A stretch of 64,000 bases of DNA from Porphyra umbilicalis (GCA_002049455.2 KV918836.1:62001-126000), one strand, 5' to 3'. Positions 33,315 to 45,250 are shown, numbered from the stretch's first letter. Program-made: numbers and translations. Notes: generated from the letters alone by a model not told the origin.

Positions 33315-34042
33315 ATGGTGGATTCGGCGCCCCCAGCCGCACCGCCCGCTCCCTCATCATCCCCCACTCCCACGATGGCCGGCAACTCCACGGCCTAGCC
33401 GTCCGGTGCTCCGGTGGAGCCCACGGTCACACCGTCCACGCCTGCTGACTCCGGGGCTACTGAGGGGCCGACTACAACTGCAGACAAGGCTACCCCTGCC
33501 TACACCCCTCGCCCGGCACATGGGCCCCATGCTCGAGCAATCACAAAGGCCCAGCTCCAACGGGGCCTTCGCAGCATCTGCACCCAGTGCAAGCGCGCGT
33601 AGTCCGTGAGCTCCAACGTCTCAATCTGCCCGGACCGGTGCCCGTGCCCGTGGGCGCACCGGCTCTCGCCGCATCCGGGCTGGGGATGGCGCTGGATTGG
33701 AAGCCAACCTGGCTTCTTAGGCCGCACCGCGGAGCGTCAGGCTCAGCGCCGGCTGTGTTTCGTTTTCCGCCTTTCCATCTCCGTCGGGCCTCACCACCCG
33801 ACGTTTCTACCGTCGTGCCGGTGCCCCTAGGCGTCGCCTCCTGTCATCGAGCTGCTGTCAGACAAGGACGGCAACGTTGTGAGCGTGGCGTGGGAGCAGC
33901 ACGACCGGCGGCTCGCAGAGGAGCGCGCGGCGGCCGAGGCGAGGACCGCTACTCGTTGGATACAAGTGCAAACGTGGCCGGATGCCAACGGCGTGCGTGG
34001 ATTGCGGCGGGTGGACGTCAATAAGCCTCAGCCGCCTGAGTG
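33315..34042 (+). other. Possible 5' part of the NAM-type gene, unresolved
   Basis: From ATG 33309 or nearby, one frame runs MVDSAPPAAPPAP..., with TAG codons, to TGA near 34042. Its last 70 codons (from VIELLSDKDGNVVSVAWEQ, near 33843) look coding and coiled. The middle looks out of frame, and a neighbouring frame (QARVVRELQRLNLPG, near 33587) looks better there. Introns or frameshifts are likely, but I could not choose a splice pattern. Confidence 0.3.
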
Positions 34043-36106
34043 GTGAGAGCCGCTCCAGCAGGGACCGCTGCCCTCCCGCCGCCCGCCGCCGCCTCGACCT
34101 CCCTCGCCGAAACGCCGGTAGCGGTGGCTCGTGACTGCGCTGCCGCTGTGCCCTGTGTTCCAGATCAAGGCGGCCAAGACATGGCCGGTTCTACCCTGAC
34201 TCCCCCGCCCTCTCCTCCTGCACGAGGCCAAGGCGGCCAAAACATGGCCGGCTCCACCAGGAGCACCCGTTCTCCTGCCTTTCGTGATGATGCGACCAAT
34301 GATGGGTCGTCGGTAGGCGACGATCAGATCCTTTTCCTGCGGCAAAGCCCTTCGCTGTCGCCCCAACGCCGTCCCATTTCTCTGGCCGCTGATGGTCTTC
34401 GTGGCGTCCGGGGTGTGTCATGGACTCCAGATGAGCGCGAGTTTCTCTGCGCAGCGTACGTGGAGGCGACCCTCAATGCGGAGGTTGGCATCGACCAGCG
34501 CCTCGAGACTTTCAAGGAGGACATCCGCAGCCGCTTCCGTGCGAGACTACCAAATGACGTGCCGCGGGTGAAGCGACGCCGCTCCCGCTTTTCCTCTGCC
34601 ATCCACAAGGAACAGAGCTACAACATCTTCCCTATGGTCAACCGGTTTAAGAATTCCTACATGACGATCGTGAACTACAGGCTCACTGGCAGCGCGACGA
34701 CGGCGGACCTGTTCAACGCCACCCTTGCCAAGCTCAACGGCTTGAGCGCCTACGAGGGCTTCAAGCCGGAAGTAGCAGCCAAGCTCGACAGCCAGCTTCT
34801 CCGCCTCTGGAACATTCCCAAGCAGCTGGACCACTTCAGCGGCGCCGCCACGATGGAGGCGCTCGGACGGCCGCGACGTGTCGCACACGATGATGCAGGG
34901 GAGGAAACCGTTGAGGACGACCCCTTCGACGAGCCTCAGAGCTCTACGTATGATCGCAGTAAGAAGGAGCGACGTCAGGGTGCGTTTTAAGAGCAGCCCA
35001 TTGGAGCCAAGGCCGCCAAGGAGTCCTCCCGCATTGAGGCCGCCCTTCAGCGCGAGTCCGTCGCGCACACGACGGCGCTCAACTCAACTGCGCGATCGGC
35101 AGCTGAGCGCAGGACCGTTGCTTTGTGGTCTTCACCCATGGGTGCAGACACGGAGAAGGGTCGTGCTTGGTGGGCTCGTGAGGCTAGTCGCCGCCTGCGC
35201 GAGGAACCTGATGGCCACCCCGTGGCCAACAACGCCAACACCCCGGACGCAAATGACGAAGCGGCCATGCAACGAGAGATTGATGCGGCATCCGCTGCAG
35301 CTGCCGCCATTGGCTGTGGGCGCCGAGGTAGAGGTGGTCGAGGCGGGGGTGGACGTGGTCGTGATTGGAGCGGCCGCGGTCGCCGAGGAGGCACAAGCGG
35401 CCGCAGACGTCTCGCTCGTGGCGCCCGAGGTGGCCTTGAGCGAGCCGAGCGCCGCGGCTCGCGGTCCACGTCTGATATAGACGAGGAGGAGGCGGGCTCC
35501 ATCATGGAGACGGATTCGGATGCGTCACCCGCCCCTCATGGTTATGCGCAAACTGACAAGGAGACAGCCGAAGAGGATGCCGAAGAGGAGGAGCACACCC
35601 TGTCGCCACCGCCGCCACCGCCTCCGACGGTGCCTGTGCCGTCCACCTCTATCGAGGACCCCGCGGATGCTTCTGTGGCCCTAGCAGCTGCTGCAACGCA
35701 AAGGAGCAGCAGAGACTCGGGCCACGGCAACACAAGGCTGCCCGTGGACAAGAGCGTCGGCGCGAACAGCGAGCACGAGCAAGTCTCGACGGGAGGAGAG
35801 CTTTGTGGGCGCAGCCGTGGCGGCCGCGCCGGTGTCTCTAGTTCCCGGCCGCCGCTGCCGCCGTCTCTTCGCACGGCCTCTAATCGAGGCCGCTCCTCCA
35901 TTGTTTTCAAGCAGCGGCTACTCAAGGAGAGAGCGCGCGCCAACGGCCTCAATGTCGACCAGCGCGTTCTCAACACTATGGACTGGGGTTCATCCAGCGA
36001 TGGAGAAGACGGTGACGAGCACGATGACGTGGATGACGCGTACACGACCGCCGTCGCCTTCACGGCCGCGACTAACGACACGACGAGTGCCTTGCCGACT
36101 CTCTGA
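34040..36106 (+). pseudogene. Myb/SANT-like and NAM-associated-type DNA-binding ORF
   Basis: One frame runs from 34040 to TGA 36104-36106 and is broken once, by TAA 34988-34990. The N-terminal part has a SANT/MADF-like region starting WTPDEREFLCAAYVEA, then FKEDIRSRFRARLP and FPMVNRFKNSYMTIVNYR. Just after the TAA comes PIGAKAAKESSRIEAALQRE, the RPxGxKxAK-type helix seen in NAM-associated proteins of plants and Harbinger-linked genes. The C-terminal half is low complexity: a Gly/Arg block with RGRGGRGGGGRGR, acidic clusters and Pro runs. Such proteins usually accompany PIF/Harbinger transposases, but none is seen here. The start is unclear because the frame opens with GTG. Confidence 0.6.
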
Positions 36107-36366
36107 TGCCAGCGTACACTGGTGATTCTCTTCCTCGCTTTCTATTTTTATTGGTTGCATGCTATCTGCTTTGATGTTTGAGCTCTGCGTAGCTCACATT
36201 GATGATGAACTCTGTAGCTGTTCGTGGTGCCGTGCTCTTCGATATCACGGTTGTGTGGTACTTTTGTGCGGTACTGCACATACCATGTATACACAGCAGA
36301 GACAATCCGTTTTCTCCTCTGTGACTTGTTCCCTTCTATAGACTCGCCACTGGTTTACAGATTATC

Positions 36367-36372
36367 AATAAA
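36367..36372 (+). promoter_or_regulatory. AATAAA poly(A) signal
   Basis: AATAAA lies about 260 nt after the stop at 36106, in AT-richer sequence, and is a plausible 3' end for the NAM-type transcript. Confidence 0.4.
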
Positions 36373-36794
36373 GGGAAATCAATAGACGAGCCTACTGTCA
36401 AATTCAGAGCACTTCGCCGAAATAATTCGCACTTCAAATGCTGCGTGTGCGTCCTAAAGCGGCCTCGGCGGCGTCCTCGACGCCCATTTGGAACACTTCT
36501 GTAGCAGTTGGAGCGCGGACAACTTCAGACTGCGGGAGTTTTGAAGAGTATGAATGTAGACTAGTGCCCGTGGGCCGGCTAGCGCCTCGTCTGTGACATT
36601 CGGTTGCATTCAAGCAACCTCAGAGTGAAAGGGTCCTCTCACTACCTGTCGAAAAGCTATGTTACAAATGGAAAATGTATTTTTTTGCACTATCTGGTAT
36701 GGGCGGGAACTACCGAAAAACAGCATGCGAATCATGAAACATTATATCAAAGTAGCTATCTAAAGATGATCCGGCCAACACAAAAAAAGCATGG

Positions 36795-39700
36795 CTAAAC
36801 AGCATCGTCGTTCAACAGTTGCGTGAACACCACATTGTCAGTCACAATGTACCCTGCGTCATCATAATAGGCCGCAGGCGCTCCGACAATGATTTCTCGC
36901 GGATCACCAACACGGGAAGTGCCAACATACACCTGCCAATGTCCGAAAACTGGTTGCGGCAGCCATAGACCAAGGCGCTTGAGGGTGGCACCCTGGGCTT
37001 TGTTGATGGTTGCGGCGAATGCCACGCGGATGGGGAATTGCCGTCGCTTGAGCTTGATCGGTAGCCCACAATCGCTGGTGGTCACGTCAATTTTTGGAAT
37101 GAGGATGCGCCTGTTGGTGCCAATTTGGCGGAGCTCGATGACATTGTCGCCAAGCCGTGTAACTATGTACCGCGTTCCATTGCAGTCGCCATTTTGGGCC
37201 GCCAGGTTTCGTAGGAGCATGACAGTCATGCCTACCTTGAGCACCATTGCGTGCGTTGGCACTGAGGAGTGGTCAATCGTGTTCAGAAACTCTGTCGTAT
37301 AGACCTCCGCGAGCTCCATGTCCTCATCGCTGACTGTATCGATACTGTAGTAGGTCCGTGCCTGACCTGGAAACTGATCGATAGCCAATTCGTTGAGGTC
37401 TAGAACGTCCTTGTTCAGAGTGGTGAGAATCATGCGCTCTCCCATCGCGTCCAGCGCGGCAGCGTTCGTGGGGTTGACCGTGCTCATCTCTGGAAACACA
37501 GAGTTTAGCAGCTCCTGCATCCCACTTCCTTTCGGGAGACACATGGCCCGAGGGATGCGGATCTTCGTCGTACACTGCTCCGCGGCAGTACTTCCTGGCC
37601 TCGGCGAACGGCGACGGGCACCGCCCTGTCCTGAGGCCAAAGGGAGCGCTGCTCTCAGGTCTGTTTCTAAGTCGAAGCCCTGTGCAGGTGTGCCACGTGC
37701 TGACTCCTCGGTCTGAAGCACCACAGCGGACCGGATAACCCCATCGCCAATGGCTAACAGCCATTTCCCAAAGGCCTCGAAAAGGCTGGCCTCCTCAGCC
37801 TGACCTGCGTCTGCCCTGGTCTTCACGCGCATATTTGTCGTCAGTTGCATTCGCGTGAAGCGTGACCACATCAACGGTGACTTTCGAAGAGAAGCACGAA
37901 TGATTTGTGCTATGGACCCCTTGGGTACCACTGCGGGAACCTGACGGAAGTCTCCGCACACCAGCCATGTGATTTGCGACGCCACGTCTGGCCCCATCAC
38001 ATCCACAATGCTGCGGTCCACAGCTTCGAAGCAGTGACGATGTGCCATTGACGCCTCGTCCCAGACAATCAGTTTGGTCTTCTTCAGCATTTTTGCAACA
38101 TCAGTGCTTTGCGGGAAGCCGCAGAACGAAGTCTGATTGATCTCGATGGGAATTTTGAAGCGGCTGTGCGCGGTGCGGCCAAGCGGCATGAGAGTTGCTG
38201 CAATTGCACTGGATGCAACCGCTAGCCCGATGTGACCGCTGCCTCTCGTGTAGTTCAAGAGAGTCTCCGCCAAATACGTCTTCCCAGCGCCACCAGGAAC
38301 GTCCAGAAAGAATAATCTCCCCATGGAGCCGTCGATTGACTCGCTCACTGCATCCCAAACAACTTTCTGGTCCGGCTGCAGTGTCGGCACACGGTGGGCC
38401 ACTGCAGCGAGGAGCTCATCCCGATTTCCTGGAAGCTGTTCTGCGAGCGCTTGCCCGCCAGCCCTCCTGGCTGGTGGAGGAGCTTCTCCGAGGACCTCCA
38501 GCGCCTCCCCGTCTTCTCCAACTCGGGCTGCCGGAATCAGAATCTGGTGGTCTTGAAGACAGCTGTTACGCGCTCTCATGTGCTTTTCAATATCGAGCAG
38601 CACAATGCGGCGCAGGTCGTCCTCGGTAGCGTCCAGGTCCAGGCCCTGTGCCTGCCGAGATGCCAATCTGTAGGTCATGTCCTCGGAGAGAGCGGTGTAG
38701 TGCTTTTGCAGCAAGTCGGGCACATCAGCCGGAGCATTGAGAGCCACCACGGACGCGAACAGCTCCCGCAGAGCCGCCGGCATCTTCCACGAAGCCGCTT
38801 CCGTCAGTGTCTCATCCCAGACCGCATTGGTGGCCAGCATTTGCCTTGCTGCACATGCATCTTTGTATGTGGGATGCACGAAACTCTCGTACGTTCGAAG
38901 ATCCACAAACGATCCAGGTCCCTTCACGCGGAAAAGAAGCAGCCGCATGTAATAAACATCGCCCATGGAGGGGTGGAGGCCAGGAACCCGGCCAATCATC
39001 GTTGGCGTATCTTCAGACGATCTCTGCACACCGCGCTGGCGGCGCCGCCACTTGCGCGTTTTGGTCTGCCAAGTAAAGTACCTGGGGATGTCCGCATATA
39101 AGAGGTCTGTCGTGGAGGGAGACTTTCCATCATCTGGCGCCTGCATCAGGGAGAAGAAGGCTGTGAGCTTTGTCTCCTTTGGTGCGGTTGCCGCAACACC
39201 TTCCACCTCTCCAGGCGCGAAGAACACGGGCTGCTGGTTCTCCAAGTGAACGGGCATCTTCATCACCGCAGGGTCACGAAAGATAACTGGATTGGACAGT
39301 CCCCTCCACACTGCTTCGCACTCAGCAATCCATCTGGCGTCCAGATACTCCTGTATTTCATCTCTGGGCTGCCGTCCGTCCTCTTCGCCCCCTTCGTCGT
39401 CCCGAGTCGCTGCTACAACCGACACCATGGCCTTATCCGGTCCCTTGTAAATATACTTGTAAATGTACTTGACAACAGCGACAGAGGAAACGATCTCCAG
39501 ATTGATGTGGCAATCAAATTTCTCCAGAAGCAGCGGGGAGTAGGGCACAATCCACGAATTGTCGATCTGCGACGCGCGATTGCCACGTGTGAAGGCCACG
39601 GACTCCCCTCCGTCTTGCGGCGAGCGCCTCCGGTAGTTTGGATAGGAGTCCTCGGTGGCCGTTGTGGCCGATGCGAGGTCCTTGGGAAACTTTTTGGAGC

Positions 39701-41027
39701 AGCTACCATCCATACCCATGCACGGCGAAGCCACGTTGTGAAATCCGCATGGCCCATGCACCATGTGCTTCAGCACTTTAGCACGCAGTGATGGGCTGTC
39801 GCTCTCTTTTGGGATCTCGGCGCGGATGAACTTGTCGTACGCATCTGCCGTCTGAGGCACATATTGCCGGCGCAGGATGACCAGCCAGTAAGCGTGCGGC
39901 AGGCCACGCTTCTGGAACTCAATGCTCATCACGAATGCCAAACAATAGCCAAACACATTGTCCTCCTTGATCATTTTGATCAGCTCTTTCAGCTTCATTT
40001 TGAAAACGCGTGTGATCAAATCTGGGCGATCGTTCGGCGTCTGGTTCGGCAGCAGTGCATCCTGAATCTCTTTTCACTGAGGATTGCAGGTGAATGTCCC
40101 GAAGAGGGCTGGCTTGCCAAAGGCACGTACGACAGCCATGGAGTCCGCAAAGTTCTCAGCCATGTACCTCGGGCTCGCAACATGCGATGCGTGCAAGAGG
40201 ACTCCTTTTCCGATCCGCCCCGTTGCGGCCGAGCCATCCCTGACAGCGTCCACCACGCGACTATACATTTCACACCGTAGGCTTTTCTGGTTTAGCCGCT
40301 GCCAGAGCAGGCGGGCGTGCTCGACTTTGATAAATTGATCGACCACATATTCACCCCAAAGCCGCTTTCAGCGCTGTAGGTAGGTGAACTGGCCCTCCCG
40401 AGTGAACAGATGATACGCCATGAAGTCGAGCAGACTCACTTTCTTGCCTCCCCGGGTTTTTCGAATCCCATCATGCCATCCATCGGTGCCCAGTGGGAAA
40501 AGCAGAGGAAACCGTGTCGGATCAAACCAAGAGTTCATAAAGCTCACCTTGCGCAGGATTCCTTGCGGAGCGGCCCCTTCAGGTGGCGCGCGAACCATGA
40601 GGACAACATCCCGCTTGAGCTCCCCGGAATGTCCCGTACCTTGCGGCATCGACGGCACATCCAAATCACTCTGAGGCACATTGGCGGCCACCTCTCCGTT
40701 GGTACTCGCCGCATCGTTGTACACGCGGACGTGACATCCCGCTGGAACAGCATTCGCGTGCACAACGACACGAAGGCTGGGAACAGGTCTGCCGGTGGTA
40801 GCTTCAATCTCCTGCACGCGCTCGCGAGCCGTGAGAAACTGCTTCACCAGGTTGTTTTCCCTCAAGAGCATGCCATAGAGCATTTGAACGGCGTCAAAGA
40901 GCCCAAGTGCACGATCAATTTCAACTTGTGCAGCCACAACAGAGGTGACACCTGCTGCATTTTGTGGTTCACTTTCAGGCAACTCCCTACTCGCGACAGG
41001 TCGAATTTCATCGTCGGAGTCCGCCAT
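36795..41027 (-). pseudogene. Helitron RepHel, copy B, two in-frame stops
   Basis: ATG 41027 (MADSDDE...) to TAG at 36795 in a single frame, with TGA at 40368-40370 and TGA at 40074-40076. From 40019 the last 1074 codons are uninterrupted and the same length as in copy A. Pif1 motifs are intact: GGAGKTYLAE (near 38285), VWDEAS, CGDFRQVP, and a C-terminal TINKAQG. The Rep HUH motif is altered from PHAH in A to PHAY (near 39890), which removes a metal-binding His, while the two-tyrosine motif KYIYKYIYKG is kept. The N-terminal CxxC region is missing through an internal deletion. The first TGA is shared with A; the second site has TAG in A. Confidence 0.9.
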
Positions 41028-42185
41028 GTTGCATGAAGTACGCGACGAAAACAACTACAAAGTTATTCCCACGCACGCCAAATTAACGTACGATGGATAA
41101 CTATCTGGTGGTCCCGCGAGATCGAAAGTGCAAGGGCTTCGCGTGATTCCAAAATCGGTCGCTCTCGAGATCCACAAGGTCCCCCCTCAACCACGAACTC
41201 AGTCCAGCTCAAGATAACAGCACGGGCAACAGATTCCAATTTGGATGACGAAATCGTGGCGCGCTCAGGGCAGGAGGCGGGTCAGCGCAGGGTCGGTCTT
41301 TGTGGGGACACGCGAAGCCGTCCGTCCCGCACCGTCACAAATTTGGGCAGCGCTTCGCGCGAAATCAAAACAGGGTCGTGGCGCAGTGCCAGCCGCAAAG
41401 GGTCCCCCGTTCATAAATCGAACAGGGCCTTCGCTCCTCTGTCCACCGGCAGTAGTCCCTCACGGGTACCGACTGCCGGATTGGTCCTCCCGACCGAAAG
41501 CCCGAAAGCTCACGGCCGAGACACCAGGGTGTGAGGAGGGATCTGTCCTGGGAAGCAATCCTGGTGGTGTGAGAACCAACCAAAAGTTGCAACCTCAAGA
41601 TCCCTTGCGAATTGTACGGGCGCCCCAAAACCCGTTATATGCCCGAAGCAATCGGCAGGGGGACGACCGTACAAAACAGCAAACGAAAGTCCTGTCCGAA
41701 TTGTGAACTCCCCCCTCCAACAGTCGATCAGTCAAACCGGTCTCGGTCTGCGGCCCGGCGCCCGACAGGGGCGCCTTGCCGTCGGCGTGTCGGGCACGCC
41801 CGCCAAGAACCAATCGCGCCGGTGACGGCGCGCGGGATCAAGACGGGCGCGACGACGGCGACGCCAGGAATCCGAGATGCACGGTGCAAAGGATTTCGAG
41901 TGTGAAGTGGCATCGACACTCCACTCGCCAAAGATATGCAGACCTGATCGTACGTTGGCACACTGGCGCGAAAGAAATGTGAGCGTAATGTTCCTGCTGT
42001 GGCGCAAAAGAAATGCAACCGTTTCGGCTAGATTCTTATCCAAGCGTCCCTCGAAATCACTGGGCCCGCCTCCACCGATTTGGCAGCGGATCGTCTGCAA
42101 GCGCCCCAAGCCAGCGTTCGCCGCTTGGCAACCGGGCCACGCGCACTTCCAAAGTGGGCACGCCTCGCGGACGCGAAACAAAAAT

Positions 42186-42840
42186 TTACTTCTTCAAATT
42201 CAAGCGAACAGCAGTCGAAGCGTGGCGTCGACTCTGCATGTGGGTGGCCAAATGGCCAGCCGATTCAAAAGTCCTGTCACACGTCCCACAATGGGGTGTC
42301 CCAGCGTGCTCGGCTGCCTTGCGTTGATGGCCCGAGGACGCCTTGTGGGCCAACATATTCTTGGCACTGGTGCAATCGACTTTGCAAGTCTTACAGTGCC
42401 ACACTTGTGGCTTGCGTCGCCTCGCCTTCTTCTCGGCGCGCGTGGCCCGGGCTTCGATCGCCCGGGCCGTGCGAGGACGAATGCCGGCCACCTGCCGGGG
42501 CTCTGGGACGGCGGCCCCGCCGCCACTCGCAGCAAACGCCGCCACGCGGCGAGGAGCGAAGGGGTCAGACGTCTCTTCCACAGTCCCAACAGCTGGCCCG
42601 CCGCCACCCTGCGTCGCGCGGCCGCCCGCCCAAACCGAATTGGGTGGCCCAGCTGAAAGCCCACCCCGCCGCGGTGGCAACAGAAGCGACAGCGGACGGC
42701 TGGCCGCCTCGGATGAGGCGACCGGCCCCGCCTGGGCCACAAAGGGCCCGTCGCGACAAGGCAGAGGCGCAGCGACCGCCGCTCAGGGCAGGGGCGCTGG
42801 CACAAACGGCACAGCCCCGCCGACCGACTGGGCGTCGGAC
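42186..42840 (-). pseudogene. C2H2 zinc-finger accessory gene of Helitron B
   Basis: The counterpart of the gene at 9207-10467, without the transposon. The fingers CKTCKVDCTSAKNMLAHK...H and CGTCDRTFESAGHLATHM...H are 14 residues apart, and the protein ends VRLNLKK with TAA 42186-42188. An in-frame TGA at 42783-42785 replaces a TGG in copy A. Downstream of it the frame is open for 198 codons but has no ATG before the basic region, so the start is uncertain. The 5' limit given is where homology to A ends. Confidence 0.65.
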
Positions 42841-43836
42841 GCCGCCGCGACGCGCTCAGGCGATGGGGGGGGGGTGGCCAGCGTCGTGTGCGCGGCTGGG
42901 GTGGGGTGGCCGCTGGGGGAGGGGGTGCGCGAGCCGGTCGGCAGGCGGGGGATTCGAAACTCAGGGCTCAGGGGCCCGGGGGATGAGGGGGAGGAGGCAA
43001 TTGCGTTGGCTCCTGAAGGGTGCTTGGCGGGTCGAAAGCTGCTCGAGCTCCATGGTGTTGCTGGGTGCGCTTAAATTCATGGGTGGCTGCGCCCCGGCCG
43101 CCTTTTCCGGCGGTGCCACTGCTGCCCGTCATCTGGGTCCTGGCCTCACTGGAGCCTCGTACAGGCCCCAATCGTAAGAAAAATGAGGGTTTCATGCCTG
43201 ACACCCTGGGGGAGGAGTTGACTGCGAACGTATCTGGCTGGGCGACCGCAGAATACTTTCGCCATGTCATCAACTGCTCCTTTCCTTTGGTCTGCAACGT
43301 ACAGCGCGCGCTGCAACCAGCAAATTGACTCTGTAAGACCATAAGCTGACCGTTTCATTAAGTCCTCGTCAGATCCAAGTCATCGACCAGCCTGAAGGCG
43401 CTGTCAGTGAAGCTGTCAGACCGTAAGCTGTCCGTTTTATTTTGGTCCTCGTCAGATCCAAGTCATCTACCAGCCCGAAGGCGCTGTGAGGCAGTCAGCC
43501 GACCGGCTCAGTTCGGTGCTCGTCAGACAGATCCAAGACATCGCAGGGGGTCAGGTCGGTCCGTCGCGACGGTTTGGAATTACTGTCAGGCATCGCAAAA
43601 GAGTGAACTCCAGCTAAGCCGCGTCGGATGTAGGTGGGATGACCCGAGCATGTGGCGCGAGCAGCGCCGCCGCAAGTGCATAAAAAAAAGCCGCCCGCTT
43701 GCCTACGGCGCGAGTACCAGGCTCGTTGTGCCTGCCCCCCCCTCTCCCATCACCCACAAACCCCCCACTTGTGGCAAGCAGACTTGCCCCCCCCCCCCCC
43801 CCCCCCTGACGACTCCCTCCCCCTCTGCGGATCGAT
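42841..43836. other. No gene seen; poly-C run
   Basis: G-rich then mixed sequence. The phrase AGATCCAAGTCATC occurs twice near 43372 and 43456 with similar surroundings (about 85-bp spacing). An uninterrupted run of about 20 C lies at 43787-43806, just before the ORF at 43837. Confidence 0.45.
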
Positions 43837-44370
43837 ATGCGCCGGTCTCTATCAGAGGTCCACCGCGTCTTGTCGGAGCTAGAACGGCTCCGCAAGCGGC
43901 GTCGGGTGTGGGGCGCCGGCCGCATTGGCGCCCGGATGAGCGCGGCCGAGGAGGCCGTGCTCCGCGCGGAGGAATTGGACTACCGCGAGGGGGGCGACAA
44001 CTACAGACACTGGGACTACTTTTGGACGAACGTCTTTATTGGGGATTTCGTGTCAATTGACCCCCTCAGCTACGTCGTGCTCGGGTCCTACGGGGAGTCG
44101 TTCGCTCGGTGGGCTGACCAGCGGGCATTGGGCGAGCTCATCGAGCTCCACACCAACCCCCCCAAGATCGTCATGATGGCGGACCAGGAGTGGGAGCTGA
44201 ACCACCACCTTTGGGACGAAGAGGTGGGGCCCACTGACCCCATCACGCATTTCTTTTTTTTTGTGTATGAGGGCGGTGCGCGTTGCATGTCGGAGATGGA
44301 GCGAGAGGAGCGTGAAGAGGCGGTCATGACTTACGACACGCACCACCCCGGTGGTCCGGGCGGTCAATGA
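43837..44370 (+). CDS. Unrecognised 177-residue protein linked to R1
   Basis: ATG 43837 to TGA 44368-44370. It begins with a predicted helical segment (LSEVHRVLSELERLRKRRRV), and the middle is rich in aromatic residues (YRHWDYFWTNVFIGDF). The C-terminus is acidic and charged (EMEREEREEAV). There is no known family signature, transmembrane segment or signal peptide. The DNA encoding DYFWT (44014-44030) and the sequence after the gene (from 44433) are the same pieces that are fused together in R1 copies 1 and 3. The gene therefore appears to belong to the R1 element, and those copies have lost about 400 bp including its 3' two thirds. Confidence 0.5.
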   Translation: MRRSLSEVHRVLSELERLRKRRRVWGAGRIGARMSAAEEAVLRAEELDYREGGDNYRHWDYFWTNVFIGDFVSIDPLSYVVLGSYGESFARWADQRALGELIELHTNPPKIVMMADQEWELNHHLWDEEVGPTDPITHFFFFVYEGGARCMSEMEREEREEAVMTYDTHHPGGPGGQ

Positions 44371-44432
44371 GTAGCTCGTCGTAGTTAGTTTTCTGTTGTC
44401 ATTCGTCTGAAAAAGCGTCAATTGTTGGGTAC

Positions 44433-44632
44433 ATAATTCTGTCATAGGGGCTGGAATTCCGACCGATCTGCACTTCATGTGCACGCCATGTCATGAATTT
44501 CTCAAATACGCGTGAACACTGGCCCCTGCCTGCCTGGAATCGGGTGTGAAAAACTGACACTGTTGAACGATCAGCAATCCGGGGTGGTCGCGGACGGACA
44601 AAGTAGCCTACAAGCGTCTTTAAGAGAGTAGA
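44433..44632 (+). repeat. R1 repeat, copy 2 (right part)
   Basis: Matches 1073-1270 and the end of copy 3 at roughly 90%, from AATTCTGTCAT to CTTTAAGAGAGTAG. It follows the ORF at 43837-44370 directly and is followed by a Helitron end. Confidence 0.75.
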
Positions 44633-44665
44633 CTAGTGCCCGGTGGTCGGCTAGCGCCTGGAGGG
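44633..44665 (-). repeat. Orphan Helitron 3' end
   Basis: The minus strand ends GCTAGCCGACCACCGGGCA then CTAG, like the two Helitrons. Similarity stops after about 30 bp and no Helitron gene follows. It is joined to R1 at the same base as Helitron A. Confidence 0.6.
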
Positions 44666-44817
44666 CACTTTGAATTATAAGACCGGACACTATTCAGTAA
44701 CATGGCAGGTGTCACCATGACGACAGGACGCGCGCGTGTCTTTTCATGCGAACACTCTTCATAACACTCCTGTACTGCGCCTTCATCATGCCAATACCGA
44801 CACAGCACCCTGGTGTA

Positions 44818-45216
44818 TTGCTGATCTCCGAATTTTGTCCTGGGGGACAGAGACGGAGACTGACTCTGAATAAGAGCACTCTATTGGTTTAAAACGACAG
44901 TAAGAAGGCATCGAAGCCAATAGAAAGCCCGCATTCTGTGCCAGGACCTTGCATCGAGCAGAACTCACTGTTTGTTGCCGCTTGATCCGCTTTTCTTGGC
45001 ATTGAGCAAGCTGCCCACGCGAGATCTTGAGAATTTCTACTGTCTCCTCGCCAGAAGTGCAGATGAGAGGAGGAGCTGATGTTGATTCCCAGGCTGCATG
45101 GGCACATGTAAGAAATCAGGAGCACCAAGTCAGTCCCAGGGGCGCATCTGATTGGTGGAGAGAGTCGGTCCGCAAGTCAGTCTCTGTCCACCAGGACAAA
45201 ATTCGGGGATCAGCAA
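44818..45216. mobile_element. 399-bp MITE
   Basis: Terminal inverted repeats of about 35 bp begin TTGCTGATCYCCGAATTTTG at both ends. The flanking TA on each side (44816-44817 and 45217-45218) fits a TA target duplication, as in Tc1/mariner-type elements. No coding capacity is seen. It lies between R1 copies 2 and 3. Confidence 0.75.
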
Positions 45217-45250
45217 TACTCTTCCCGGTTCATCCCAGCCCAGCCCACCT

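Larger units (their letters stand above)
36561..42840 (-). mobile_element. Helitron B (related to Helitron A)
   Basis: The 3' end at 36561 reads CTAG then T on the minus strand, like Helitron A. Homology to A runs to about 42840, past both genes. It lacks the two nested transposons of A. It also lacks about 1 kb of coding sequence for the RepHel N-terminal region: GCAGTGCACGATCAATTT-type sequence is joined directly to the part encoding LFDAVQMLYG. The 5' end is not defined by a terminal TC, because A and B simply diverge there. Confidence 0.8.

Noticed and set aside
1505-41027. RIP-like C-to-T hypermutation as the source of the stops
   Set aside because: The differences I can read between Helitrons A and B include many transversions, so a strong transition bias is not evident. 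A counted alignment would be needed.
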